A stretch of 49,400 nt of DNA, taken from assembly GCA_947631625.1 (NCBI GenBank), contig CANRMA010000020.1, forward strand, positions 1 to 49,400. The letters run 5' to 3'. The position numbers and the translations under genes were made by a program. Positions 15,126-25,600 of this stretch are shown in pieces. Below the pieces are notes generated by a model, which ran no database searches, was not told where the DNA came from, and worked only from the letters and a program-made list of their open reading frames with translations. Source of the stretch: an uncultured Lachnospiraceae bacterium. GTDB lineage: Bacteria; Bacillota; Clostridia; Lachnospirales; Lachnospiraceae. The stretch's first letter is position 1. The number at the start of each line of letters is the position of its first letter.

Positions 15126-16439
15126 ATGCAGTATGTTATTTGGGGAGCGGGATGGCGCGGCGGCAGGGCTATAGATATTATTGGGGCAGACAAAATTGCG
15201 TTTTTTATTGATTCTTCTCAGAAAAAAATCGGAACTGTCTATAAAGGAAAACAGATAAAGTCGATTGATGATGCTGATTTGCTAGGGAGTAATTATGTTG
15301 TCCTTATTACTCCACTTGTTGGACAAAGAGAAATAGCAGATTTATTGGACAGGAAAAAGATAAGGCAGTATTTGATTTTTGATGATCCGCCACTGCCTTT
15401 GACAATAGCGGATGATTCTACCAATGATATTATGCAAGAATTTGATATAGTTTCAGATGTAAGCAGATGTGCTATTTATGGAATAGGTTGGCTGTCTTTG
15501 TATCTGTACGATTATTTACAAAAACATAATGTAGATGTCTGTTTAGTGAGTTTATCAGGGACTTCACAAGAGTTGTTGGATTGTATTAGCAGTGAATACA
15601 AGATAAAAGAATTAGACTGTGCTGTTTGCGAATCGGGAATTCTTTTGGATATGGCAGCAGAAAATGTAATCGATAAGGTTATAAATAATGAATCTGGTTG
15701 CGGCATAGCTAAAATAAATGATTACTTGTATGAACATATAAAATTTTGCAGTAAGCAGATATTGAAATTCAAAAATCTTCATCAAGGCAAAAGATGCTTT
15801 ATCGTGGCAACAGGACCTAGTCTTACAGTCAATGATTTAGATAAACTATATATGAACCATGAGATATGCATAAGCATGAACCGAATATATAATATTTTTC
15901 CTAAAACTAATTGGAGACCAGATTATTATGTTATAGAGGACGCAAAGATGATAGAGGATTTGGCAATGGAAATTGCTAGCCTTCCATTAGAGTATAAGTT
16001 TGTATCCTCTGTGCCAGAGATATATTGGGAGCAGAGAAAAGCGAATAAATCCATTAAGTTCAACATGATTTTGGAAGAATATGATGACGAAAGCATTCGT
16101 TTTTCAAGGAATATAGAACGATACATGTATAATGGGAGAACAGTCACATATATATGCATGCAGTTGGCTGCGTATATGGGCTTCAAGGAAATATATCTGT
16201 TAGGAGTGGATTTCAGTTATTCAAAGGATATATATGCAGAATCAAATCATTTTGAGGGATATCAGAAACATTATAAAGATATACGGCTGAACACTGTTGA
16301 TACCAGAAAGCAGTTGTGTGCATATAAAAAGGCAAAAAAGGAAACAGAAGCTCTTGGCATTAAAATCATCAATGCAACCAGAGGCGGGAAGTTGGAAGTT
16401 TTTGAAAGAAAAGATTTTGACAAATTATTTGGAGAATAA
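15126..16439 (+). CDS. MptE-like (DUF115) protein with N-terminal Rossmann-like region
   Basis: A 437-residue protein. The N-terminus QYVIWGAGWRGGRAIDIIGA, IAFFIDSS belongs to the Rossmann-like unit shared across the cluster; a second similar unit (CAIYGIGWLSLYLYDYL) follows near residue 118. Residues 215-437 are a 6-hydroxymethylpterin diphosphokinase MptE-like/DUF115 domain: NLHQGKRCFIVATGPSLTVN, CISMNRIYNIF, DYYVIEDAKM and MGFKEIYLLGVDFSY. In several flagellated bacteria, DUF115 (Maf) proteins transfer nonulosonic acids to flagellin. This makes protein glycosylation a reasonable guess, though no flagellar gene is in view. It is 14 bases after the radical SAM gene and 3 bases before the next gene, so clearly operonic. 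Confidence 0.75.
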   Translation: MQYVIWGAGWRGGRAIDIIGADKIAFFIDSSQKKIGTVYKGKQIKSIDDADLLGSNYVVLITPLVGQREIADLLDRKKIRQYLIFDDPPLPLTIADDSTNDIMQEFDIVSDVSRCAIYGIGWLSLYLYDYLQKHNVDVCLVSLSGTSQELLDCISSEYKIKELDCAVCESGILLDMAAENVIDKVINNESGCGIAKINDYLYEHIKFCSKQILKFKNLHQGKRCFIVATGPSLTVNDLDKLYMNHEICISMNRIYNIFPKTNWRPDYYVIEDAKMIEDLAMEIASLPLEYKFVSSVPEIYWEQRKANKSIKFNMILEEYDDESIRFSRNIERYMYNGRTVTYICMQLAAYMGFKEIYLLGVDFSYSKDIYAESNHFEGYQKHYKDIRLNTVDTRKQLCAYKKAKKETEALGIKIINATRGGKLEVFERKDFDKLFGE

Positions 16440-16442
16440 ACA

Positions 16443-17408
16443 ATGGTATTTTATTTAAAGGTAAATATGGATGAAGCATATTCATATAAAAATCTGCAGA
16501 ATTGGTTGTATGTGATTTCCTGTTATGGAGAACATGAAGCATATATTGTGTGCGATTCGTTAGAATTTCAGAAAAAGATAATAGATATTATAAAGATTCC
16601 TGAGAATGTAAAAATTCAATTTCTGACAAGCCATATATATGATGATTTGGATGAAGTAGAAACAATTTTGGCATTATTCAAAGGACGATTTGTAGGGGCG
16701 GGGCGTGCGCATCTTTTAACGTTTTTCCATGCTAGGGAAAAACATCTGAATGCATTTTGGAATATTGATGCGGATGACACATGGATTTGTTTATCGCCAG
16801 AACGGTCGGCTGAGGCTTTAGAGCAGGTGCAGGATTATGCAGAGAAAAATCATATAGAACTATTCTCGTTGGATATGTTAGACAGCAGGAAGAAAAATCT
16901 TCCAGGGTGGACGTTTGGAATTACATATACAGACAATAAATGCGACTGGATTAAATGTATGCTGCAGTATGTAAACACAGAGAAAAGAAAAGAAATGTGG
17001 GATATCATGCAAGGGGGGTATGCTGCAAATATTGATACATATTTTACGTTTTTGCAGCATTTTACAAATAGGATAATCAGAACTTTTTATTTTGAAAATA
17101 TGCGTTTTGTGCATTATTATCGTGATTTTTTTGAACGCCCGCATGGCTCTGGGATTTTTCATTGGAAGGACAAAGAATTATATTATCCTTTTTTATTATA
17201 TGTTTTGGGAGAAGCAAACTACGGAAGGATTCCAATAGGAAAAGGAATTGCGCGTATGGATATTGGAATCAGTGATGAAGAATCTTTTGATGCCATGAAA
17301 AGCAGAGCCGTCAAGGGAGACTGGCAGAAACATTATTCTGCGGGAAATCCGACATTACCTGAAATAGAGGAACGTTTATTGCAATTTTTCAGAATAGGGG
17401 AGGCGTGA
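16443..17408 (+). CDS. Probable glycosyltransferase, family not identified
   Basis: A 321-residue soluble protein. It shows a nucleotide-sugar-like acidic motif FWNIDADDTW near residue 98, preceded by RFVGAGRAHLLTFFHAREKH, where GT-A enzymes carry their DxD metal site. The C-terminal half has a pattern MRFVHYYRDFFERPHGSGIF and GIARMDIGIS. No membrane segment or signal peptide. I do not recognise the family; the DxD-like motif and its place between a DUF115 gene and a cytidylyltransferase gene suggest a glycosyltransferase using an activated sugar made by this cluster. It starts three bases after the previous stop. Confidence 0.5.
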   Translation: MVFYLKVNMDEAYSYKNLQNWLYVISCYGEHEAYIVCDSLEFQKKIIDIIKIPENVKIQFLTSHIYDDLDEVETILALFKGRFVGAGRAHLLTFFHAREKHLNAFWNIDADDTWICLSPERSAEALEQVQDYAEKNHIELFSLDMLDSRKKNLPGWTFGITYTDNKCDWIKCMLQYVNTEKRKEMWDIMQGGYAANIDTYFTFLQHFTNRIIRTFYFENMRFVHYYRDFFERPHGSGIFHWKDKELYYPFLLYVLGEANYGRIPIGKGIARMDIGISDEESFDAMKSRAVKGDWQKHYSAGNPTLPEIEERLLQFFRIGEA

Positions 17409-17417
17409 AAAAGACAA

Positions 17418-18074
17418 ATGAGAGTGGTTGCTGTAGTACCAATGAAATTGAACAGTGAAAGGCTTCCGCAGAAAAACATAAAGAAATTTAGGAACGGGAA
17501 ACCGTTATGTACATATATTCTGGAGACACTTTTGCAAGTGAAGGAAATAGATGAGGTTTATGTTTATTGTAGCAATCCTCGAATTATAGAATATATTCAG
17601 CCAGAAATTCACTACTTGAAACGTTCGGAAACGCTTGATACGAATGAAGCAAAAATAAATGAGGTATTATTTTGTTTCTCAGAAGAAGTAAAGGCAGATA
17701 TTTATTTAATGACACATGCCACAGCTCCATTTATTTCCGTGGAATCCATCAAAAAAGGACTACAGGGAGTATTGGATGGCGGATATGATTCAGCGTTTAC
17801 TGCAAAAAAAGTTCAGGATTTTTTGTGGAAAGACGGAAGTCCTTTTAATTATTGCATGAATAATATTCCGCGAACGCAGGATCTCCCAATTATGTATATG
17901 GAAAGCAGCGGTTTTTATATTTATAAAGCTGAACTGATGACAAACCTGCATAGGCGAATTGGCAAAAATCCTCTGATTGTGGAAGTGGGAGAAATTGAGG
18001 GAATTGATATTGATGAAATTGAGGATTTTATAATTGCAGATGCTGTTTATAATTATCTAAAAGAGGGATGTTAA
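17418..18074 (+). CDS. CMP-sugar synthetase-like cytidylyltransferase (NeuA/KdsB type)
   Basis: A 218-residue protein. MRVVAVVPMKLNSERLPQKN IKKF is the acylneuraminate cytidylyltransferase phosphate-binding loop (xPxKxxSxRLPxKN). KPLCTYILETLL follows, and the central block is DIYLMTHATAPFIS, where NeuA has its QxTSP(L/F) region. Near the end, VGEIEGIDIDEIEDFIIAD carries the metal-binding IDxxEDF motif. Enzymes of this family couple CTP to 2-keto acid sugars (sialic, legionaminic, pseudaminic or Kdo) with release of pyrophosphate. It overlaps the following aldolase gene by one base (TAATG), a sign of coupled translation. Confidence 0.85.
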   Translation: MRVVAVVPMKLNSERLPQKNIKKFRNGKPLCTYILETLLQVKEIDEVYVYCSNPRIIEYIQPEIHYLKRSETLDTNEAKINEVLFCFSEEVKADIYLMTHATAPFISVESIKKGLQGVLDGGYDSAFTAKKVQDFLWKDGSPFNYCMNNIPRTQDLPIMYMESSGFYIYKAELMTNLHRRIGKNPLIVEVGEIEGIDIDEIEDFIIADAVYNYLKEGC

Positions 18075-19663
18075 TGAGAAATATGATACAAGTGCTTGAC
18101 TGCACATTACGGGACGGCGGTTATTGCAATAATTGGGAATTTGGCTATGAGAATATTGTCAAAATAATTAATAAATTATCACTGGCGGGCATTGATACAA
18201 TAGAATGCGGCTTTTTGACAAATAAGGAGAAATATGAAATAAATCGTACAAAATATTCAGATTTGAAACAGCTTTCATTTTTAAATCCTCAAAACAAGAG
18301 CGGAAAAAAATTTGTAGTTATGGTAAACGATGGCGAATATGATGCCAATCAGCTTGAAGAATGCAGAAGTAATGCACTGGATGGGATTCGGCTTGCATTT
18401 CACAAGGAAAATGCTGAAAGGGCATTGCATCAGGGGAAAATCATAAAGGAAAAAGGCTATCAGTTATTTTTGCAACCTATGGTGAGTCTCAACTATACTG
18501 ATGAAGAATTTATTCGGCTTATTCACAAAGCAAATGAGATACAACCGTATGCTTTTTATATTGTAGATAGTTTTGGAAAGATGAAGCAGAAAGATTTGAT
18601 GCGTTTGTTCTGCCTTGTGGAAAATAATCTGGATAAAGATATCAGCATTGGCTTTCATTCACATAATAATATGCAGCTTGCATATTCAAATGCACAGTAT
18701 CTTACAACAATAGCCTCAGCACATAATTTAATTATAGATGTTTCTGTTTATGGAATGGGGCGCGGGGCAGGAAATTTGAATACAGAATTGTTTCTGGAAT
18801 ACTTAAACGAAAATTATGGCACATATTATACTTTAAGTCCGCTCTTAGATATTATAGATGAGATTTTAAATGATTTTTTCCAGAGAAAGCAGTGGGGATA
18901 TTCTCTGCCAAATTATTTGTCGGCAATACATAATGCACATCCAAACTATGCTGAATATCTGGATAATAAAAAGACACTGACTGTGAAAGAAATGAATGAG
19001 ATTTTTCAGCTGATGGAAGCAGGCAAGAGGCATTATTTCGACAGAGGCTATGCAGAAACGCTTTATTTGAGCTATATGGAACGCGGTAGCAGGAAAAACG
19101 AATATAATAATCAGTTTAAGAGCATATTACATGATAAAAAAGTGCTGCTTATTGCGCCAGGAAAAAGCTCAGAGGAGGAAAAAGAAACTATTATAGAATT
19201 TGTTGAATCTAATGAGGCATTGGCAATCAGCATTAATTTTAAGTATCCACATCTTTTAGAACCATATGTGTTTATAAGCAATCTGCGGCGGTACAGGGAA
19301 ATGAAAAATATTAATATGGACAGATGCATTATTACTTCAAACATAAAGGCGGATAAGTTTTATATTCAAGCAGAATATAAAGAATTATTGAATGATGTTG
19401 AAGCGGTTTGCGATAATGCGGGGCTAATGGCAATTCGTTTTTTGATGATATACGGAGTACGTGAAATATATTTGGCGGGATTTGATGGATATTCTCATGC
19501 ATATCAGGATAATTATGGGGATGATAAACATGCCATGGTTATGGATGGACAGACCATAAAACTGATGAATGAAGGAATGAAAAAAGTTATGGAAGATTAT
19601 GAAAAGAATGTGAATTTGATATTTCTTACACATTCGGGAAATCTTATAAGACAGATAAAATGA
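18074..19663 (+). CDS. DRE-TIM (HMGL-like) aldolase fused to an MptE-like domain
   Basis: A 529-residue protein from the ATG at 18074, which overlaps the upstream stop and follows GAGGG; an ATG at 18068 is also in frame. Residues 1-280 are a DRE-TIM metallolyase: VLDCTLRDGGYCNNW (metal and substrate loop), DTIECGF, the metal site ISIGFHSHNN and GMGRGAGN. This resembles 4-hydroxy-2-oxovalerate/HMG-type aldolases, which join or split a 2-keto acid and an aldehyde. Residues 355-529 resemble the MptE/GT42-like fold: KKVLLIAPGKSSEEEKETI, KYPHLLEPYVFISN and GVREIYLAGFDGYSH. The gene sits next to a cytidylyltransferase for 2-keto sugars, so it may make such a sugar. Substrates unknown. Confidence 0.75.
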   Translation: MRNMIQVLDCTLRDGGYCNNWEFGYENIVKIINKLSLAGIDTIECGFLTNKEKYEINRTKYSDLKQLSFLNPQNKSGKKFVVMVNDGEYDANQLEECRSNALDGIRLAFHKENAERALHQGKIIKEKGYQLFLQPMVSLNYTDEEFIRLIHKANEIQPYAFYIVDSFGKMKQKDLMRLFCLVENNLDKDISIGFHSHNNMQLAYSNAQYLTTIASAHNLIIDVSVYGMGRGAGNLNTELFLEYLNENYGTYYTLSPLLDIIDEILNDFFQRKQWGYSLPNYLSAIHNAHPNYAEYLDNKKTLTVKEMNEIFQLMEAGKRHYFDRGYAETLYLSYMERGSRKNEYNNQFKSILHDKKVLLIAPGKSSEEEKETIIEFVESNEALAISINFKYPHLLEPYVFISNLRRYREMKNINMDRCIITSNIKADKFYIQAEYKELLNDVEAVCDNAGLMAIRFLMIYGVREIYLAGFDGYSHAYQDNYGDDKHAMVMDGQTIKLMNEGMKKVMEDYEKNVNLIFLTHSGNLIRQIK

Positions 19664-19708
19664 GGTATTTTATATAAAGATATGATGTTAGCGAAAGGAT
19701 AAAAAGTG

Positions 19709-20917
19709 ATGTATCAAATATCGTTAATTATTCCTGTCTATAATGTAGAAAAATATATCGGCAGATGCCTAGACAGCGTATATGCGCAAAAGAATGTGAA
19801 ATTACAGGTAATTTGCGTAGACGATTGCTCAAAAGACTGTTCAAAAGAAATCATCGTTAAATATAAGGATAAGATACCCTATCTGGAATTATATGAAAAT
19901 GATAGAAACAGAGGACTTGCTTATACAAGAAATGCGGGTATGGAGAAGGTAGAAGGCGAGTATACATTCTTTTTGGATTCGGATGACTGTTTGGGGGAGA
20001 ACTGCTTGAACGGGCTGTATATATATGCAAAGGAAAATAATCTGGATGCATTGACATATAATTCTGTAAAAATTAGCGAAAATGATATAAAGCTTGATGA
20101 TGATTTTTATATAAGAGGTTGCTCTTATGAAATAGCAGATGGGATACAAATGTTAAAAGAATTTATGGAGAACGGCGATTTGGTTAGAACAGCGTGGGGT
20201 ACAATGTATCGCACTGCATTTTTAAAGGAACAGGGAATTGCTTTTATTAATGGAATTTACCATGAAGATCTTCCGTTTACATTTGAGGCAATGATTAAGG
20301 CAAAGCGTGTTGGGTGTAGAGATGATATGGCATATCAGTACCGCCAACATGAGAAGTCAATTACTCATTCTCAAAACTATGAAAAACTTATAGCAGGAGC
20401 AATAGAAGGGTATAAGAAAATAAAACGGCTGATACAGGTTACAGGACATACAGAGAATTTCATGGAAGTATCGGAAAAGTATTTGGAAGGAGTCCGAAAC
20501 CTGATTGTAGGTGAATACCTAGAACAGAAAATGATTGGTGGGGAATTTTCAAAAAGTACAGAAGATTATATTTTAGAAGAACAAATCTTTGAAAAGGAAA
20601 ATGCAGAATATTATTTTAGTGAAGAAGATTATAAGAAAATTGTCCAATATCCAGCTGTCTCGCTTTATGGTGCTGGATATATAGCAAAGCGCGTATATTG
20701 GATTTTAAAAGAATTAACTAATATAGAGTATATCTTTGTTACAAAGGGAAAGAGTGCGCCAGAATATTTTTTTGGACGGAAAGTTTTGGAGTGGGATAAA
20801 GGATTGGCAAAGCAGTACCCTATCATAGTTGCAGTTACGCGAAAGTACCAGAGAGAAGTAATGGATGTTTTTTCAGCAGCGGGATTTACAAATTATGTTT
20901 TAGTAAATGTGGATTAA
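19709..20917 (+). CDS. GT2 family glycosyltransferase with C-terminal Rossmann-like unit
   Basis: A 402-residue protein. The N-terminus YQISLIIPVYNVEKYIGRCL, VICVDDCSKD, LAYTRNAGM and FFLDSDD is a textbook family 2 GT-A domain, with DSDD as the metal-binding DxD. HEDLPFTFEAM and YQYRQHEKSITHS follow as in capsule glycosyltransferases. The last 95 residues hold SLYGAGYIAKRVYWILKEL, the Rossmann-like unit repeated across this cluster. I chose the ATG at 19709 (AAAGGA nine bases upstream) over the GTG at 19706. No membrane helix is present, so it acts on the cytosolic face. Confidence 0.85.
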   Translation: MYQISLIIPVYNVEKYIGRCLDSVYAQKNVKLQVICVDDCSKDCSKEIIVKYKDKIPYLELYENDRNRGLAYTRNAGMEKVEGEYTFFLDSDDCLGENCLNGLYIYAKENNLDALTYNSVKISENDIKLDDDFYIRGCSYEIADGIQMLKEFMENGDLVRTAWGTMYRTAFLKEQGIAFINGIYHEDLPFTFEAMIKAKRVGCRDDMAYQYRQHEKSITHSQNYEKLIAGAIEGYKKIKRLIQVTGHTENFMEVSEKYLEGVRNLIVGEYLEQKMIGGEFSKSTEDYILEEQIFEKENAEYYFSEEDYKKIVQYPAVSLYGAGYIAKRVYWILKELTNIEYIFVTKGKSAPEYFFGRKVLEWDKGLAKQYPIIVAVTRKYQREVMDVFSAAGFTNYVLVNVD

Positions 20918-20920
20918 AAA

Positions 20921-21352
20921 ATGGATAGAAATGATTACGATGTTTGGAAGCGCTTTGTCGCAAAATATGGGATTACAGAGTCTTCAATTATGCTGATGCT
21001 TACAAACGATAATTCCCTTTTGGACAGATATGCAATAGAATACTTAGATGCATATATGCGCAGGAAGTTTTCAAAAAGCGCTTTTATATTTTATACGGAA
21101 AAATCATCATTGTCTTTAGATGAAAGACATGTTTTTCAGAGTAATGGAATAAAATATGTTTCTATTTCAAAAGAAGAAATGCAGGAATTATATAATCTTT
21201 ATTGTTCTTATGAATTTAATAAAAATATTGTGTTTACATATATAAATTATCCTGAGACAAATTTATTGCAGCGCATCCTTAATGAAACAGAGATTAATGA
21301 AAAGGAAATTGTCTGCCTAGCGCTTTATAAGCTGCGGGAAATACCTAAATAG
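20921..21352 (+). CDS. Small unknown protein, first member of a duplicated gene pair
   Basis: A 143-residue acidic, soluble protein starting MDRNDYDVWKRFVAKYGITE three bases after the glycosyltransferase stop. The region EELYNLYCSYEFNKNIVF, adjusted for spelling in the sequence as MQELYNLYCSYEF, resembles LKNLYHTYEFSNKF in the protein at 27085-27441. Both precede a larger paralogous gene by about ten bases. No known family recognised. The repeated pairing suggests the small protein works with the larger one, for example as a subunit or accessory factor; this is inference. Confidence 0.6.
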   Translation: MDRNDYDVWKRFVAKYGITESSIMLMLTNDNSLLDRYAIEYLDAYMRRKFSKSAFIFYTEKSSLSLDERHVFQSNGIKYVSISKEEMQELYNLYCSYEFNKNIVFTYINYPETNLLQRILNETEINEKEIVCLALYKLREIPK

Positions 21353-21362
21353 AGGTGATTCT

Positions 21363-22658
21363 ATGTATGATCAGGAAATTAAACGTGTAAAATGCGAGCT
21401 GCAAAAGCTTGACGAAGAAGGAATATTTGAAAATAGAAAAATAGGATTATTTGGATTTTCTGATAATTCAAAGCAGATTATACATCTATTGCGTGAAAGA
21501 GGAAAAAATCCGTCTTTTGTCTTGGATAATGATACAAAAAAACAAAACAGCCTGTGTGCGGGTGTTGAAGTTTTGGCAGTTCAGATGTTGGAATCATTGC
21601 AAGAAGAATGTGTAATCCTTATTTATTCAAAGTTTTGGCAGGAGATGGAGAAACAGATTCTGTCGATATCAGCCAATAATATTTACGTCTACGTAATGTA
21701 TAAAAGAAATATCAGTTTCAATGAGGTATACGAAGAAGCAGAAAATGGAGAGAAACTTTATTATCAGCTCACGAAGGAATTTGGCTGTAATAAATTATTT
21801 CTTTGCCCATATACGGGAACAGGAGATATTTATTTAATAGGTACATTTTGGGAGGCTTACGTCAAAAAAAATAATCTGAAAGAATATATTTTTATAGTAA
21901 TTACGTCTGCCTGTGAGAAGGTAACGAGACTGTTTGAAATAAAAAATGTTGTTGCATTAAAAAGAAAAGACGATTCGGAAAGACTGATACAATATTATAT
22001 GATGAACAGGGAAACAGTTGATTTAAAGCTGCTCAATGATTCATGGGCTAAGGATCATGCAAATGTAATAGAATGGTTTCGCGGTTTCAAGGGATTAAAT
22101 TTTAGGATTATGTTTAGTAAGTTTGTTTTTGATTTTCCATCAGATAGTTGGGGAAAACATGCAAAGACAAATCTTTTCTGTCAAGAAGTAAAAAGTATTT
22201 TTCAGAAGCAGAATTTAGAAGAAGGGAAAACGGTCGTAATATCTCCCTATTCAAATACATTGTCGGAGTTGCCAGATGTTTTTTGGATTAAGATTGCGAA
22301 AGCATTGAAACACAAGGGATATATTGTATGTACAAATTGTGGGAATGAGAAAGAAAGCGAAATAAAGGGAACAATAAGAGTTTCATTTCCGCTGCACTAT
22401 GCACCTCAGTTTGTTCAAAAGGCAGGTTTTTTTTTAGGCGTAAGGAGTGGATTTTGCGATATTGTAAGTGGAACTTCTGCACGCAAAGTGATTTTATATA
22501 ATCGGGATGAGCGGTTTTATAATAGCAGCGCCTATGAGTATTTTAGCTTAAATGAAACATACATATGTGAAGAAACTTATGAATTGGAGCTAGATTTAAA
22601 AAAACTGGAAGAGGGATTTAAGGATGTGCTGCAGCTGCTAGTGAACGAAAAAATATAG
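21363..22658 (+). CDS. Rossmann-like unit fused to a GT9-like domain, copy 1
   Basis: A 431-residue protein. Residues 25-115 are the cluster's Rossmann-like unit (KIGLFGFSDNSKQIIHLL, PSFVLDNDTKKQ). From about 150, KLFLCPYTGTGDIYLIGTFW opens a GT-B-like domain with the glycine-rich GTGDI(Y/C) turn of heptosyltransferase-like family 9 enzymes. The C-terminal donor half reads VVISPYSNTLSELPDVFW, then VQKAGFFLGVRSGFCDIVSG, where GT9 proteins have their P..S.W and G.DSG blocks. It is clearly paralogous to the protein at 27459-28697. Specific donor and acceptor unknown. Confidence 0.6.
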   Translation: MYDQEIKRVKCELQKLDEEGIFENRKIGLFGFSDNSKQIIHLLRERGKNPSFVLDNDTKKQNSLCAGVEVLAVQMLESLQEECVILIYSKFWQEMEKQILSISANNIYVYVMYKRNISFNEVYEEAENGEKLYYQLTKEFGCNKLFLCPYTGTGDIYLIGTFWEAYVKKNNLKEYIFIVITSACEKVTRLFEIKNVVALKRKDDSERLIQYYMMNRETVDLKLLNDSWAKDHANVIEWFRGFKGLNFRIMFSKFVFDFPSDSWGKHAKTNLFCQEVKSIFQKQNLEEGKTVVISPYSNTLSELPDVFWIKIAKALKHKGYIVCTNCGNEKESEIKGTIRVSFPLHYAPQFVQKAGFFLGVRSGFCDIVSGTSARKVILYNRDERFYNSSAYEYFSLNETYICEETYELELDLKKLEEGFKDVLQLLVNEKI

Positions 22659-22684
22659 GCTCATACTAATAAAGGGAAGAAAAT

Positions 22685-25600
22685 ATGGAGAATAATAAAA
22701 GATTGATTTCAAGTAATATGCCTGCAAAATGGCGTGGTGGAAACGAAGAAAGCTTAGGATATGAGCAGAAAAGTTGGAGAAAGCGAATTGTTCATATGTA
22801 CAAGTTTATAACAGCTGAGGATAGGTCAGTTATGGATTTGGGTGCTGGGCATATGCATCTTAAAAAGCTTTTGGATGAAGGTGTGCAATATATTCCTGTA
22901 GACTATAAAAAGAACGCAGAAGATACAATAGTCTGTGATTTTAATCGTTATCAGTTCCCGGATAAGGCTGTGGATGTCATTGTATGTGCAGGAATACTTG
23001 GATATATACAAGATTTGGAATGGTTTTTGCATTGTGTGGTAACACACTGCAGAAAACTGTTGCTTTCTTATAAGGGTAAAGAAAGATTCCCGAGTTCTCC
23101 TTATTTCACAGAGGATATTATTGATTTTTTGAGAACAGAGGGTTTCATTTTGACAGAATGTGACGATTCACTGAATGAGTGGACACTGATCGGGTGTTTT
23201 GAAAAAGCGAAGCCTAGCACATTGTGTAAAAATAAAAGATGTACGGGCTGTGGGGCTTGTGTGAATGCATGCCGCCAAGACGCATTATACTTGGATTATG
23301 ATGCCGATGGATTTTTAAAGCCTGTATTAATAAAAGAAAAATGTATCGGCTGCAATCTGTGTGTTGCTAAATGCCCAGTTATACAGAAAGGTTATAGCTG
23401 TGATGACTGTATAGAAGATGATTCTTATAAAAAAAGTAACATTCCAGTTTGTTATGCAGCATGGGCCTCAGATGAGATACGGATAAATTCTTCTTCTGGC
23501 GGAATCTTTTCTGTATTGGCAGAGGAAGTGATTCAGAGAAAAGGGTATGTGTTTGGTGTAGAATGGACTGATGGTTTTTTTTGTAGGCACGTTGGGATTA
23601 ATTCTTCAGAAGATATATTGAAGCTCCGTTATTCAAAATACATGCAAAGCAATACAGAACATACATTTCGGGAAGTAAAGGAGCTGTTGGAAAAGAATAA
23701 ATTAGTAATGTATGTAGGATGTCCATGCCAAATAGCGGGATTAAAAAGTTATTTAGGCGCAGAATATGAAAAATTGATACTTATAGATCTCGTATGTTTT
23801 TGCTCGCCTTCAAATATACTGTTCCAAAAATATTTAGAGGAAAATTATGGACTGGACAATGTGAAGTCAGTGACTTTCCGCGCCAAAAAGGTAACTGGTT
23901 GGAGTCCGACAGGTTATCGAATTGAATTAAAGGATGGCAAAGTTTTATATCCCCCTAAAAAGGAAGATGCATACCAGAAGGCATTTCATGGTGTGCTTGC
24001 AAGAAACGATGTATGTGAGGAATGCCAGTTTCGGGGATTTCCAAGGGAAGGTGACATTACCTTGGGTGATTTCTGGGGAATTATGAATCATGATGAGTCT
24101 TGGAATGATACGCGGGGAACAAGCGTTGTTTTGGCAAACACTGCGAAGGGTATTAAGTTTATGCAGATATTGGAGAAAAGCAAAAAAGTTCCAAGAATAG
24201 AAAAAGTACCTTTATTTTGGTGCAGACATAAAGGAAATGGCTTTTGCAGAGATGTCAGAAAAGGGCATAAAGGCAGAAAATATTTTCGTCAGCTTGTAAA
24301 AAAACATAAATTCAATGATGCTGTAAATGAAGCACTGTATCAGCTGCATGACATTGGCATGATATGTATGTTTAACCGAAATTTTGGCAACAATGTAACA
24401 AATTTTGCATTGTACCAAGTTTTGAAAGATATGGGTTATACAGTATTATTAATGGATTTGCCTAAAAAACATATAAGCGGAATCAGTGCAGATAAATTAA
24501 AAAAATTCGGTCAATTCTTGGATAATCCGTTTTTAGAGTATGATATTGCGGAATTATACGAAAAAAAGGCAGATATACAGAAAGAAGGGAAAAAATGTAA
24601 ATTCTACATAGTAGCATCAGACCAGTTGTGGAGAAATAGATTTTTGCTAGAAGGTAACTTTCACGCAGTATTGGATTGGGCAGAATCATACAAATATAAA
24701 ATGTCGTATGCAACAAGCTTTGGAACAGACCAAGAAGAAGGACTGTTGGAAGAATGTAAAAAAAAGGGATATTTTCTTGGACGTTTTCAGAGATTGTCAG
24801 TCAGGGAAAAAAGCGGGAAAAAATTACTGCATGAAGAGTACAAAATAGAGAGTGAAGTAGTGTTGGACCCGATTTTCTTGTGTAATCGGACATATTTCGA
24901 GAGGATGGCACATATTGGGCGCATACGAATGCCGCAACAGAATTTTTTGGGAATTTATGCATTAGATATATCTGATTCAATAGTAAAGGCAGCTAATTTT
25001 ATAGAGCAAAGGCTTGGCTTGACGCAGGAGTGTCTAGTGCTTGATGGAGGACGGTCAAAAAATCAGGCGGAAAAAATATACGCAATGATGCCGTTAGATG
25101 ATGCTGCTGTGGAGGAATGGGTGTCTATGATTGCAAATTGCAGTTTTTTTGTAACAGATTCTTTTCATGGCATATGCATGGCTTTGGTTTTCCAAAAGCC
25201 TTTTTGTGTGATTTTTGATAAAGATAATTGGAGGGGATATAGCCGCATTTGTGATTTACTGGAGTTGGTTGGTCTTTCAGAGTGCATAATTGATTGTTGT
25301 GATGAAAAAAAATTAATGTATATTATAGACAGAAGAATTGATTATGCTAGTGTTGCTGATATTTTGGGTAAAGAGATTAACAGAAGTCGAGAGTGGTTAT
25401 CCGAAGGATTAAAAGAGGCTAGAGAGTGGAAAGGTTCGTACGACTTGTATGATTATTATCTTGATATGCAGCAGAAATCAGAGCAGTTAAATATTATAAG
25501 ATATGGCAAGCTACAAAATGAAATATTTATGAATAAGCTTGCAATGAGAACAGAAAAATTCAAGGGATTACAAACTAGGGAAAGGGTTACAGACGAAATG

